Notes: a model not told the origin generated them from the sequence alone. DNA of 64,000 nucleotides from UBA7332 sp051657165 (GCA_051657165.1 JBOFKD010000161.1:5816-69815); one strand, 5' to 3'; shown: positions 54,618-63,252, counted from the stretch's first letter. Made by a program: numbers and translations.

Positions 54618-54885
54618 TCAACCGTATAACTTTGAAAGAATAAAGCGACAATTAATCCGTGTATAGAAGTGATTTAGTTCGTTTATCCGTATCTTTTAGC
54701 AATCCGCTCCGGAGCGGTTATAATTCCGCCCCGGACCGCTTTCTATTCCGCTCCGGAGCGGATTGTATTCCGGTCCGGAGCGGAAATATAAATCATCCGT
54801 ACTTCAGAACTAAATCATCCGTATATAAATAATAATTCCCCGTATATGTCGGAGAACAGTTCCGTATGAACATCTACGTTCATAC
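54618..54885 (-). repeat. Composite intergenic repeat, copy 2
   Basis: It shares with copy 1, in the same orientation, CGTATA...GAATAAA, CAATTAAT, a TTAGTTC...TCCGTATCTTTTAG block, the palindrome array and ACTAAATCATCC...ATAATTCC. It lacks the TTGCAAA and CTTAAG modules. Its right end has a perfect inverted repeat GTATGAAC (54864-54871) / GTTCATAC (54878-54885) in the place where copies 1 and 3 have other arms. Confidence 0.8.
54704..54783. repeat. Array of four 14-bp palindromes, 22-bp period (TCCGGA-like core)
   Basis: Units start at 54704, 54726, 54748 and 54770: CCGCTCCGGAGCGG, CCGCCCCGGACCGC, CCGCTCCGGAGCGG, CCGGTCCGGAGCGG. The step is exactly 22 bp. The first and third are perfect dyads. 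Confidence 0.95.
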
Positions 54886-54946
54886 ACAACAAAAGAAACC
54901 GGGCAATGCCCCACAGGTTTAACACCAGCAGAGATAACTTGCCGGT

Positions 54947-54982
54947 CAAAAAAAAGAGCCCATGAAATCTCATGAGCCCTTT
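54947..54982 (-). terminator. Rho-independent terminator of the META-domain gene
   Basis: A 13-bp stem with a 4-base loop (arms 54953-54965 and 54970-54982). Two base pairs are G-U wobbles only when read as minus-strand RNA, which fixes its direction. A T-run follows on the minus strand. Confidence 0.9.
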
Positions 54983-55020
54983 GTATAGAAATCAAAAAAC
55001 GAATTTACGAAAAGTCGTTC

Positions 55021-55446
55021 TTATTTATTTTCTACTACGAAAAGAGTTTGACCGTCTGCATTAAGGAAAGACACTTTACCTTCTTTAGAACCTTCAACAG
55101 ATCTTACATTATCCAAAGCTTTAAGGAATTCTGATTCAAGTTCCATATCCGGACAAGCCATCATTGTAGTAGCCACCTGAGGGAAACGAATAGCAGAAGC
55201 TGCTGAATCCGATAGCTGAATTGCACCAAAAATATTGTTACAACCTGCTTTACCAGAGATACGGTCTTCTTCGAAGTTAAGATCCATATATGGAGCCTCC
55301 TGAGTTGGCTGAATAGCTTTACCGTTTAGCTCAACCACAACCCATGATCCGTTTAATGTTTTAGCATCAGTCATTACCTTTTTCTCACCGCAAGAAGACA
55401 ACGCTACTACAAGAGCAGTTGCCATCATAATCATTGTTTTTTTCAT
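55021..55446 (-). CDS. META-domain (HslJ-like) lipoprotein
   Basis: A 141-residue lipoprotein (MKKTMIMMATALVVALSSC, lipobox ALSSC). The mature part is a META domain (LNGSWVVVELNGKAIQPTQE, ISGKAGCNNIFGAIQL, QVATTMMACPDMELESEFLK, LDNVRSVEG). The family includes E. coli HslJ, linked to novobiocin and heat stress. The exact role is unknown. It is monocistronic with its own terminator. Confidence 0.9.
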   Translation of the reverse strand: MKKTMIMMATALVVALSSCGEKKVMTDAKTLNGSWVVVELNGKAIQPTQEAPYMDLNFEEDRISGKAGCNNIFGAIQLSDSAASAIRFPQVATTMMACPDMELESEFLKALDNVRSVEGSKEGKVSFLNADGQTLFVVENK

Positions 55447-55533
55447 TTCAATTATAGTTTTAGTTATTTGTCCTACACATACATATGTAACGCATACGGG
55501 ACTTATTAGTTCTTAACGAATTGTTTTATTTGC

Positions 55534-55573
55534 AAAAAAATGTCCGGCTATCTGATGTAGATAACCGGACAAA
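55534..55573 (-). terminator. Rho-independent terminator of the nrnA-DUF4827-glmM operon
   Basis: A near-perfect 13-bp stem (TGTCCGGCTATCT / AGATAACCGGACA) with a 5-base loop and a run of seven T on the minus strand, 22 bases after the glmM stop. Confidence 0.9.
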
Positions 55574-55592
55574 TATATCGTGTATTCAGAGA

Positions 55593-56984
55593 TTACAGTT
55601 TAGCAATCTCTTTAATAACGCTCATAATATCGCCAGCTAATGCTTCAGCTTCTGCCATAGTAGCAGCTTCTGCATAGATACGGATAATTGGCTCAGTGTT
55701 TGATTTACGAAGGTGAACCCATTTCTCAGGGAAATCGATTTTCACACCGTCAATATCGTTTACATCAAATTCTGCATAACGATTTTTCACTTCAGCCAAA
55801 ATAGCATCAACATCAATAGCAGGAGTTAATTCTACTTTTTGTTTTGCAATAAAATAAGGAGGGTATTCAGCTTTCAAAGCAGTTACCGATTTATTTTTGT
55901 TTGCCAGATGAGTCAGGAATAATGCGATACCTACCAATGCATCACGTCCGCTGTGACTTGCAGGATAGATAACACCACCGTTTCCTTCACCACCGATAAC
56001 AGCATGAGTTGCTTTCATTTTTTCCACAACGTTCACCTCACCTACAGCCGATGCATTGTACTCGCAACCGTATTTACGTGTCACGTCGCGCAAAGCACGA
56101 GTCGAGCTAAGGTTTGATACCGTATTACCCGGAGTTTTAGACAACACATAGTCAGCAACAGCTACCAGTGTGTACTCTTCTCCAAACATACTTCCATCTT
56201 CGCAAATGATAGCCAGACGGTCAACGTCAGGGTCAACAACAAAACCTACATCAGCTTTTCCGTCTTTCATCAAAGCAGAAATTTCAGTAAGGTGTTCCGG
56301 AAGTGGTTCCGGATTGTGAGGGAATTGCCCGTTAGGTTCGCAGTAAAGTTTTTCAACTTTAGCCACTCCCAGAGCATCAAGTAAAGCCGGGATAGCCTCG
56401 CCACCAACCGAGTTTACACAGTCAATAGCTACTTTAAATCCAGCATTACGGATAGCATCCACATCTACTAAATCCAACGCCAAAACACTTTCAATGTGTT
56501 TTTGTGTATATGAATGATCTACAGTTTCTTTTCCAAGAGCATCTACTTCTGCGAAATCGAAATCCTCTGATTCAGCAAGAGCCAGAATTTCCTGACCTTC
56601 CACTGCATTCAGGAACTCTCCTTTTTCGTTCAGAAGTTTCAATGCGTTCCATTGTTTCGGATTATGACTTGCTGTCAGGATAATACCTCCGCAAGCTTTC
56701 TCCATTGCTACAGCCAATTCTGTTGTAGGAGTAGTTGCCAGTCCGATGTTAATCACATCAAAGCCCATTCCCATTAATGTTCCAATCACAATGTGCTGAA
56801 CCATTTCACCTGAAATACGAGCATCACGACCTACAACGATTTTGTTAGAATCTACTTTAGTAGTCTTACGAATAAAAGTTGCATAAGCAGCTGTAAACTT
56901 AACAATATCCAGCGGATTTAATCCTTCACCGGCTTTTCCACCGATAGTACCGCGGATTCCGGATATAGACTTAATAAGTGTCAT
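55593..56984 (-). CDS. glmM: Phosphoglucosamine mutase (alpha-D-phosphohexomutase family)
   Basis: A 463-residue phosphohexomutase. The phosphorylated serine is S106 in LTASHNPKQWN. The metal loop is DPDVDRLAI, the sugar-binding loop GEGNGGVIYP, and the C-terminal phosphate loop KSNTEPIIRIY. It interconverts glucosamine-6- and glucosamine-1-phosphate on the way to UDP-GlcNAc; phosphomannomutase activity cannot be excluded. It is last in a three-gene minus-strand operon. Confidence 0.92.
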   Translation of the reverse strand: MTLIKSISGIRGTIGGKAGEGLNPLDIVKFTAAYATFIRKTTKVDSNKIVVGRDARISGEMVQHIVIGTLMGMGFDVINIGLATTPTTELAVAMEKACGGIILTASHNPKQWNALKLLNEKGEFLNAVEGQEILALAESEDFDFAEVDALGKETVDHSYTQKHIESVLALDLVDVDAIRNAGFKVAIDCVNSVGGEAIPALLDALGVAKVEKLYCEPNGQFPHNPEPLPEHLTEISALMKDGKADVGFVVDPDVDRLAIICEDGSMFGEEYTLVAVADYVLSKTPGNTVSNLSSTRALRDVTRKYGCEYNASAVGEVNVVEKMKATHAVIGGEGNGGVIYPASHSGRDALVGIALFLTHLANKNKSVTALKAEYPPYFIAKQKVELTPAIDVDAILAEVKNRYAEFDVNDIDGVKIDFPEKWVHLRKSNTEPIIRIYAEAATMAEAEALAGDIMSVIKEIAKL

Positions 56985-56995
56985 AGTTTTTTATC

Positions 56996-57550
56996 TTAAA
57001 AAATTTGGGTGTATTCTAAGTTTTTGTAGAATAATGGAATTACAGATTGTTGCTGATCTGTCAGACCGGATTTTGAACCGATAATCATTTTTACCTGCGC
57101 CCCGATACCCAGGTCCGGAAGAGGCAAAGCCCATCCTAAGCAACCACCTGAAGTTGTAAAAGGGTACTTATTCACAAACTGGTAAGGCTCATGACCACCG
57201 AAGATATTGCCACTAAAGAAAATCGTATGATCCTTTATATTAATAGCTTCAGCCGTACGTAAAAATACTTTTCCACCTTCTTTCGATCTGGTTGTATCAC
57301 CAAAGTTCACAATATTAATGTAAACCTCATATACATCAGCATCTTTATATCTTTGAAATTTATAATAGTCCTTTGGTCCGAATTTTTCCGGCATCACATC
57401 GTGAATAACCAGCGAGCTATCTCTAATAAATTTTTTAATTGCATCCTTTTCTTCTTTCAGCAATTCAGAGTAACTTTTGGTTTTACTGCACGAAGATGCC
57501 AAAATGATCCCCACAAGAAAAAGCGAGACAAAATAGAATAATTTTCTCAT
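56996..57550 (-). CDS. DUF4827 lipoprotein
   Basis: A 184-residue lipoprotein (MRKLFYFVSLFLVGIILASSC, lipobox ASSC). The rest (KSYSELLKEEKDAIKKFIRD, TTSGGCLGWALPLPDLGIGA) matches the DUF4827 family of Bacteroidales, which has an FKBP-like appearance. The peptidyl-prolyl isomerase site is not evident. It lies 32 bases after nrnA and 11 before glmM. The function is unknown. Confidence 0.85.
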   Translation of the reverse strand: MRKLFYFVSLFLVGIILASSCSKTKSYSELLKEEKDAIKKFIRDSSLVIHDVMPEKFGPKDYYKFQRYKDADVYEVYINIVNFGDTTRSKEGGKVFLRTAEAINIKDHTIFFSGNIFGGHEPYQFVNKYPFTTSGGCLGWALPLPDLGIGAQVKMIIGSKSGLTDQQQSVIPLFYKNLEYTQIF

Positions 57551-57582
57551 CAGTATTGCGTTTAGCTAATTATAACATTCAA

Positions 57583-58611
57583 TTATTTAGAAATAAAATC
57601 TTTTACCACTCTCTTGAAAAGTTCCACTGCTTCATCCATCGTTCCGTACCAGCTTCCTCCGGCTGCATTCTTATGTCCGCCACCGTTGAAATACTGACCT
57701 GAAAGCTTATTTACAGCAATATTGCCGATTGAGCGAAGCGAAACTTTTATTTTGTTGCTTTGTTTGTCCTCTTTAAAAAACACCGAACAATTAATCCCTT
57801 TAATATCAAGAGGCATATTTACAAGCCCCTCTGTATCGCCTTTTTTAGTATTGAATTGTTGTTGTTCTGCTTCAGTAAGTGTGATAACAGCAGCCTGTAG
57901 CTCAGGAAACACCTGCATTTTTTCATACAACACGAATCCTCTCAGACGCATTCTGTCTAACGATTCATTCTGATAAACACGCTGTACGATTTCATCCTTA
58001 TTTATACCTTTCTTGATTAACTCTGCTATGATATAATAGATTTCCGGAGAATCGGAGTTATAAGAGAAACGTCCGGTATCTGTCATCATAGCCGTATAAA
58101 TAGCTTCAGCACATTCTTTGTTTATCTCATCGAAATGGCCCATGCGACAGATCAGACGAAAAACAACCTCGCCTGTCGCACACATAGAAGGATATGATAT
58201 AGACACATCAAAATCCTCTGCCGGATCCAGATGATGATCTATCAAAATCTTTTTAGCTGCAGATTTCTGAAGTAATTCACCTAAAGCCTCTCCTACCCGA
58301 TGGTGAGAATTAAAATCCATACATAAAATCAATTCCGCGGCCTCAATAGCTTCATGCGCATATTGTGGATATTTGTCGTATACGAGAATATCCCCGCACC
58401 CTTTAAGCCATCCCAGAAAATCAGGAAAAGCATCCGGAACGATTATTTGTACATCTTTCTCTAACTCAAGTAAGAAGTGATACATGGCAAGCGAAGATCC
58501 TATAGCATCGCCATCAGGAGACTGATGCGTTACTATTACGATCTTATCATATTTATTGATAGCTTTTTTTGCCTGCTGTATCTTAGTTTCGTCAATTATC
58601 TTACTAATCAT
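57583..58611 (-). CDS. nrnA: DHH/DHHA1 oligoribonuclease / pAp-phosphatase
   Basis: A 342-residue DHH phosphodiesterase. VTHQSPDGDAIGSS, MDFNSHHRVG, LIDHHLD and MTDTGRF are the metal motifs; NGGGHKNAAGGSW is the DHHA1 motif. The family degrades nanoRNA and removes the 3' phosphate of pAp. The frame extends to a TTG at 58635 that lies in a TACTTTTG promoter box (58633-58640), so ATG 58611 is preferred. It is the first gene of the operon with DUF4827 and glmM. Confidence 0.94.
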   Translation of the reverse strand: MISKIIDETKIQQAKKAINKYDKIVIVTHQSPDGDAIGSSLAMYHFLLELEKDVQIIVPDAFPDFLGWLKGCGDILVYDKYPQYAHEAIEAAELILCMDFNSHHRVGEALGELLQKSAAKKILIDHHLDPAEDFDVSISYPSMCATGEVVFRLICRMGHFDEINKECAEAIYTAMMTDTGRFSYNSDSPEIYYIIAELIKKGINKDEIVQRVYQNESLDRMRLRGFVLYEKMQVFPELQAAVITLTEAEQQQFNTKKGDTEGLVNMPLDIKGINCSVFFKEDKQSNKIKVSLRSIGNIAVNKLSGQYFNGGGHKNAAGGSWYGTMDEAVELFKRVVKDFISK

Positions 58612-58632
58612 ATCTACATCATTATATTGTGA

Positions 58633-58640
58633 CAAAAGTA
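58633..58640 (-). promoter_or_regulatory. -7 box of nrnA promoter (TACTTTTG)
   Basis: CAAAAGTA on the plus strand matches TAnnTTTG on the minus strand, 21 bases upstream of ATG 58611. Confidence 0.65.
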
Positions 58641-58698
58641 AGAAAATATCCTGTTTATCACACCTTTTTTCTGATTTTGCCCCAAAAAAAAGTAAATA

Positions 58699-60237
58699 TT
58701 AAGTAGCCTTCAGCGATATTCTGATTGCATTCCGAATTTGAACAGCCTCCTCTTTATCTTCCTTTAACAAAGATATTACAAAATTCAGATATGACTCTTT
58801 CGAACTGAGTCCGCAGAGCTGAAAGACTTTACTGCGGGGCAGTAATCCTTTTTGATTGTATACGCGAAGAACAGACATATAATCCTCTGTTTTCACATAA
58901 TCTGAAAACTCTTTCATCAATGCTTCATAAATACCCTTTGTATCGAAACCGGCTGTCAGGTTTTTAATATGATCCTCCAGTTCTTCTATATCTGTCACCT
59001 TACGGTCTATCATCAGTTCAAGTGTCCGGCGGACACGATGCCGGGTATGCAAAAGAGCCTGCACCGTAAGTTCCTCCTCAAAGAGTTTAATCACAGTTCT
59101 TTTCACCTCAGCAAAAACCAGCTCTTCGGGCTTCATCATCCGTCTTGCAACAGCTTTAATCAACGGTTCCAGCATCAGCAGATTTTCAACTTCGGCCACA
59201 TCCGGAACTAAAATATTATTTCGTTGCAGATACTCCACCTCATCATCCGTCCGCCTGTCCCGGTCTACAATCCCAAACACATTAAAAAGATGAAATTTAG
59301 GCTGCTCTCTGAATGCTTTGGTTGTTTCGATTACTTTCGCGCATCCGCCTAACGGCCGTACGGTATAGTCTTTAAAGATCAGCGGATAGAGTTTACTGTC
59401 AATACTATTCTGATCCGTACCCTCGATAAACAGTATCGGCTTACGGCTTCCGAGCATTTCCAGATAGATTTCTTCAGGAATATTATCAAAAGATGCTATC
59501 ACGCCATAATCCCAGACTCTCCGGTCAAAGTCGATCAGTTTAATCCAGAACTTCTGACTGTTTACGCGCGACATAGCAAACTCAATATTATGTGTAAGAT
59601 ACACAAATGAGCAGTCCGGACGCACCTGTTCCAGTTCATCCCACAGTGCCGACATCTGATTCTTCACAATGTGTAACTCCGGCTCATCTACAACAGCGAC
59701 CGCATCGGACGGAAGAAGTATAACCGAACCGAGCAAATAAAAAATAATCTTTTCACTATCGCTCATCCGCAGTATATCGTAAGGAGAATTATCATAAACA
59801 GTCTGAACTTTCAGCTGCCCGTTTTCGATAATCAGCTTACTGTATGGAAGGAGTTTACTCCATATCTTACGAAGTTTATCCAGACTCGTCTCCTGTGTAT
59901 GCTCAACAAGCTCTCCCTCTTTGTATCGTTGTCTGAAACGAATAGAGGTCTTTATCTCCTCATCCATCAGCACAAGAATGAGACGCTCAAATTCTGACAA
60001 ATGAGCATTATCTCTCATCAAAGATCCTTTATAGGTAAGCTTTGATTCCCGCGAAGGCAAAAAGAAGTACAATGAATTGAGAGCAGAAATCCGGACGGCC
60101 TGCTTGTTTCGTTTAATAATTTCAGTACCGAATTTACTTTTACCCGATCCGTTTGCACCCATCACGACAAGTGTTGAGTAACCATCCAGTACGGAGGCTG
60201 ATAATTCATCCTGAGCTTTTGGGAGTATTAATTTCAT
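58699..60237 (-). CDS. AAA ATPase - DUF4435 (TOPRIM-like) protein
   Basis: A 512-residue protein. Walker A is GANGSGKS at residues 27-34; a later VVDEPELHIVKNQ is Walker B of the ABC-like AAA_15/AAA_21 type, then VYLTHNIEFAMSR. The second half has the DUF4435 pattern: FIEGTDQNSIDSKLYPLIF, GCAKVIETTKAF and FGIVDRDRRTDDEVEYL, with the acidic residues expected of a TOPRIM-like nuclease. The same pair of domains forms PARIS (AriA + AriB), including fused forms, and is related to OLD. The neighbourhood is housekeeping, and the gene is shorter than expected for a sum of AriA and AriB, so a defence role is only a possibility. Confidence 0.78.
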   Translation of the reverse strand: MKLILPKAQDELSASVLDGYSTLVVMGANGSGKSKFGTEIIKRNKQAVRISALNSLYFFLPSRESKLTYKGSLMRDNAHLSEFERLILVLMDEEIKTSIRFRQRYKEGELVEHTQETSLDKLRKIWSKLLPYSKLIIENGQLKVQTVYDNSPYDILRMSDSEKIIFYLLGSVILLPSDAVAVVDEPELHIVKNQMSALWDELEQVRPDCSFVYLTHNIEFAMSRVNSQKFWIKLIDFDRRVWDYGVIASFDNIPEEIYLEMLGSRKPILFIEGTDQNSIDSKLYPLIFKDYTVRPLGGCAKVIETTKAFREQPKFHLFNVFGIVDRDRRTDDEVEYLQRNNILVPDVAEVENLLMLEPLIKAVARRMMKPEELVFAEVKRTVIKLFEEELTVQALLHTRHRVRRTLELMIDRKVTDIEELEDHIKNLTAGFDTKGIYEALMKEFSDYVKTEDYMSVLRVYNQKGLLPRSKVFQLCGLSSKESYLNFVISLLKEDKEEAVQIRNAIRISLKAT

Positions 60238-60265
60238 GATAAAGAGTATTTATAGAGCTATTTTA

Positions 60266-60316
60266 CAAAAAAACCGGGAGAAACGATAAGTATCAGTTAT
60301 CATTCTCACCCGGCTC
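60266..60316 (-). terminator. Rho-independent terminator of the DUF4494-yggS-DHOD-like operon
   Basis: CCGGGAGAAACGATAA pairs imperfectly with TTATCATTCTCACCCGG; seven T follow on the minus strand. Confidence 0.85.
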
Positions 60317-60326
60317 TGTATTTTAT

Positions 60327-61304
60327 TTATTTTGAATCTCTGTTAGTCAGATATTTCAAGAATTGTGTTCTTTCGTAATAGTTCGGATCGGGTATGTCTT
60401 TCGTGTTTAATTTACCTTTAAACTCACCGATTGTTTTAAATCCGTGTTTCTGCATCCACTCTTCCAGACATACAGTCATTTGATGAATGACATCATTGCC
60501 ATGTTCGTAAATAGCAGAACACAACTGCACACCAGTTGCTCCTGAGAGAATTACCTTAACAGCATCTTCCCATTCCAAAACACCTGTAGAAGCTGCAATG
60601 TCCATATTAGATATCTTTCCGGACACAATACCTGTCCAGCGAATTACTTTGCTTACATCTCCCTTATGACTGAATATTGAACCTACACTCATCTCCAGAG
60701 TATTGATATTAATATCCACCGGATAGAAGCGGTTAAACAAGACAACAGCTTTCGCTCCAGCACCTTTTAAGGATTCAACCAGATAAACCAGATTATCATG
60801 ATTTTCTCCGATTTTCACAATAACGGGAATATTGATTCGCGTAACCACTTCACGCACAATTGCCACATGTGCAGCCACAGCATCAATCGGTTGTTTCCCC
60901 GTATCCAGCAAAGAGATGTTTAGTTCCAGGGCTTTCGCTCCTGCTTTCTCTATCGCCTCTGCAAACTCCACCCATCTTCCGTTACGGTAACAGTTCACAC
61001 TCGCGATAACCGGAATAGAGCAAGCCTCCGCAACTTGTCCTACAAAGCTGGTATAAGCATCCATCCTTTCGGATTGAACATATTGTCTGATATAATCCTC
61101 AGCTTCGGGATAATCATTATTTTTTAAATATTCTGTAGACAGGATATCCATCTGCTCTTCAAAAAGAGACTTCAAAACTATAGCTCCTGCACCTGCCTGA
61201 TCCAGAGCCTTACATTTACCTACTGTATTTGTAAGTCCTGAGCTACTGACAATAAATGGGTTGCGCAATTGCAATCCCGCATAAGTTACCTGTAAATTGA
61301 CCAT
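60327..61304 (-). CDS. Dihydroorotate dehydrogenase-like flavoprotein
   Basis: A 325-residue TIM-barrel flavoprotein. MVNLQVTYAGLQLRNPFIVS and SSGLTNTVGKCKALDQAG resemble the DHOD N-terminus; IPVIASVNCYRNGRWVEFA and GATGVQLCSAIYEHG the FMN-binding end. The usual DHOD motif (N(I/V)SCPN) is NISLLDTG, so the substrate site differs and pyrimidine synthesis is unlikely. The true substrate is unknown. It is last in the operon with DUF4494 and yggS. Confidence 0.85.
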   Translation of the reverse strand: MVNLQVTYAGLQLRNPFIVSSSGLTNTVGKCKALDQAGAGAIVLKSLFEEQMDILSTEYLKNNDYPEAEDYIRQYVQSERMDAYTSFVGQVAEACSIPVIASVNCYRNGRWVEFAEAIEKAGAKALELNISLLDTGKQPIDAVAAHVAIVREVVTRINIPVIVKIGENHDNLVYLVESLKGAGAKAVVLFNRFYPVDININTLEMSVGSIFSHKGDVSKVIRWTGIVSGKISNMDIAASTGVLEWEDAVKVILSGATGVQLCSAIYEHGNDVIHQMTVCLEEWMQKHGFKTIGEFKGKLNTKDIPDPNYYERTQFLKYLTNRDSK

Positions 61305-61337
61305 GGTAGTTTCATATTTAAGATACGAATATCTTGA

Positions 61338-62009
61338 TTAGTAATTTCGGACTCCGAAAATTGAACTTCCTATCCTAACCAAAGTACTTCCTTCTTCAAT
61401 TGCTATCGGATAATCATCCGACATCCCCATTGAGATTTCTTTAAAGTAAGGCTTATCAGAGAAGAATTCTATTTTCAAAGAGTCAAACACGCCTTTCAGT
61501 GTACGGAATTCACTGCGAATCTGATTTTCATCTTCACAGAATGTAGCCATTCCCATTACACCTACTATGCGAATATTTTCCATTTGCAAAAACAATTCAT
61601 TCGTTAAGATAGTTCTGCAATCTTCCAAATCGAGTCCGTACTTTGTATCCTCCTGAGCGATATAAACCTGCAACAGACAATCTATCACACGGTTATTCTT
61701 TTCTGCACATCTGTTAATCTCTGAAAGTAATTTCAGCGAATCAACACTATGTATCAGACGCACAAAAGGAGCAATATATTTCACTTTATTCGTTTGCAAA
61801 TGTCCGATAAAGTGCCACTCTATATCTTTAGGCAAAGCTTCTGCCTTTGCTGTCACTTCCTGTACTTTGCTTTCACCAAATACACGCTGACCTGCGGCAT
61901 AGGCTTCTTCTACAGAGCTTTGCGGATGAAACTTCGAAACAGCTACCAGACGTACTGAATCCGGTAGTGTTTCATGAAGTTCTTTTATTTTTTTAGTTAT
62001 TTGGCTCAT
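61338..62009 (-). CDS. YggS-family PLP homeostasis protein
   Basis: A 224-residue PLP protein. The PLP lysine is in VRLVAVSKFHPQ. Further motifs are FGESKVQEV, WHFIGHLQTNKV, GMATFCEDEN and SMGMSDDYPIAI. The family controls pyridoxal-phosphate and amino-acid pools. ATG 62009 overlaps the DUF4494 stop by 17 bases; a GTG 30 bases upstream would also fit the frame but adds unconserved residues. It is followed by the DHOD-like gene after 33 bases. Confidence 0.92.
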   Translation of the reverse strand: MSQITKKIKELHETLPDSVRLVAVSKFHPQSSVEEAYAAGQRVFGESKVQEVTAKAEALPKDIEWHFIGHLQTNKVKYIAPFVRLIHSVDSLKLLSEINRCAEKNNRVIDCLLQVYIAQEDTKYGLDLEDCRTILTNELFLQMENIRIVGVMGMATFCEDENQIRSEFRTLKGVFDSLKIEFFSDKPYFKEISMGMSDDYPIAIEEGSTLVRIGSSIFGVRNY

Positions 62010-62460
62010 ATTCAGGTCTCGCTTCGTTTTCGTCTGCACTGAAAGGGAAAATATCCATCAAAGGAGTTTCAGACACAGAAGCAATCACATAATCAGCCAT
62101 TGTACCTTTCATTCCTTTGTCAAGATTAGCTACAGCCTCACGCAGATCACCTGCCTGAATCAACATCATGCATGATGTTTTCTTTTCTGCTCCGCTACGC
62201 TCATCAATTGTTACAAACTGTACTTTTGCTTTGAACCAGCGATCACCGGTTTCATCCGTAAAAATCTCACTGATCTTAGCACGTTTAATATCTGATACAG
62301 TAAATTCGCCTGAGATAAACGGAGTAACCTCTTTAATGATACGAGCTTCCGCTTCCGTAAATGAAAGAGCATCTACCAGATAGGGTTCTGTTACTTTTTT
62401 CAACATTCCGTTCTCCATCGTTTTTTCGTAACGAACCTTACATTCAAACCAATTATTCAT
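61993..62460 (-). CDS. DUF4494 domain protein
   Basis: A 155-residue cytoplasmic protein (MNNWFECKVRYEKTMENGML, FTEAEARIIKEV, DRWFKAKVQFVTIDE). It matches the Bacteroidetes DUF4494 family of unknown function. The frame extends to a TTG at 62511, but that codon is in a TATCTTTG promoter box (62509-62516), so ATG 62460 is used. It is first in the operon and overlaps yggS. Confidence 0.85.
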   Translation of the reverse strand: MNNWFECKVRYEKTMENGMLKKVTEPYLVDALSFTEAEARIIKEVTPFISGEFTVSDIKRAKISEIFTDETGDRWFKAKVQFVTIDERSGAEKKTSCMMLIQAGDLREAVANLDKGMKGTMADYVIASVSETPLMDIFPFSADENEARPEYEPNN

Positions 62461-62508
62461 AGTTTTATTGTATTTCTCAGTTTTAATTATTAAGTTTATC
62501 CTATTATG

Positions 62509-62516
62509 CAAAGATA
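62509..62516 (-). promoter_or_regulatory. -7 box of the DUF4494-yggS-DHOD-like operon (TATCTTTG)
   Basis: CAAAGATA on the plus strand matches TAnnTTTG on the minus strand, 48 bases upstream of ATG 62460. Confidence 0.65.
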
Positions 62517-62640
62517 TAATTTATTCTCAAGAAATTTCATTTCAGATTTATTATTGTTTTACATCAGAAAACAAATCTCTGAGAACCTAAATGAATAATC
62601 CTTTGTTATTTTATATCATTCAATTTTAAGTGCTGCTAAT

Positions 62641-62865
62641 ATGACAATATATTTTAAAACTCAGGCTGCTATTGACCGGAAAGCCGAAGAGTACAAACAG
62701 AACTTCCCGCATTACTCCATCGAATGGGGTACAATTATCTGCGATTGTGGTAAAACGCCGGGTTACACCATTACGGATCCCGGGAATAACAATGAAGTAG
62801 TTATTATTCTTGGCTGGTGCGGTTCATGCTACCGCAACTCATCCGAAGAGTTTCGCGGAGAATAA
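62641..62865 (+). CDS. Small cysteine-containing hypothetical protein
   Basis: A 74-residue open frame with protein-like composition (MTIYFKTQAAIDRKAEEYKQ, GTIICDCGKTPGY, ILGWCGSCYRN). The CxC and CxxC pairs could bind zinc. No promoter matching the consensus is clear upstream. It is divergent from DUF4494 and directly followed by the repeat-rich region. Not recognised; probably a real small gene. Confidence 0.55.
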   Translation: MTIYFKTQAAIDRKAEEYKQNFPHYSIEWGTIICDCGKTPGYTITDPGNNNEVVIILGWCGSCYRNSSEEFRGE

Positions 62866-63021
62866 CCGGCTAAGCTATAGCGTTTGAAAACTTAAGAGGG
62901 TGTGTCAAAAGGTATATTCGCATAAACGAAAACGAATATACGTATAGACTAACCGTAACAAAGGAGGAATTATTTTTTATATAAGGTTGACTTAGTTACG
63001 GGATACGGTTGATTTACTTTT

Positions 63022-63101
63022 CCGATGCGCATCGGAAATACATCCCATGCGCATCGGATTATATTCACATGCGCATCGGAATTATAACGCATGCGCATGC
63101 G
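63022..63101. repeat. Array A of copy 3: four palindromes, 22-bp period (TGCGCA core)
   Basis: Units start at 63022, 63044, 63066 and 63088: CCGATGCGCATCGG, CCCATGCGCATCGG, CACATGCGCATCGG, CGCATGCGCATGCG. The position and 22-bp step equal those of copies 1 and 2, but the core of all four units is TGCGCA instead of TCCGGA. Confidence 0.95.
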
Positions 63102-63252
63102 AATTCTAAAGGATACGGATGAACGAACTAAACCTCTTATATACAGCAATTAATAACCGGTTTATTCTTACGAATATATACGATTAAGAAAGTAAGGATA
63201 TACGGTTGTTGTTTTTGAAGGGATGGAGATATCAGCCACTATTTATTAGCTC

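Larger units (their letters stand above)
54523..55020. other. Gene-free region carrying composite repeat copy 2
   Basis: About 500 bases between two convergent genes. They hold the terminator of the CPFCG gene, copy 2 of the composite repeat (about 54618-54885) and the terminator of the META-domain gene. No gene was found. Confidence 0.85.
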
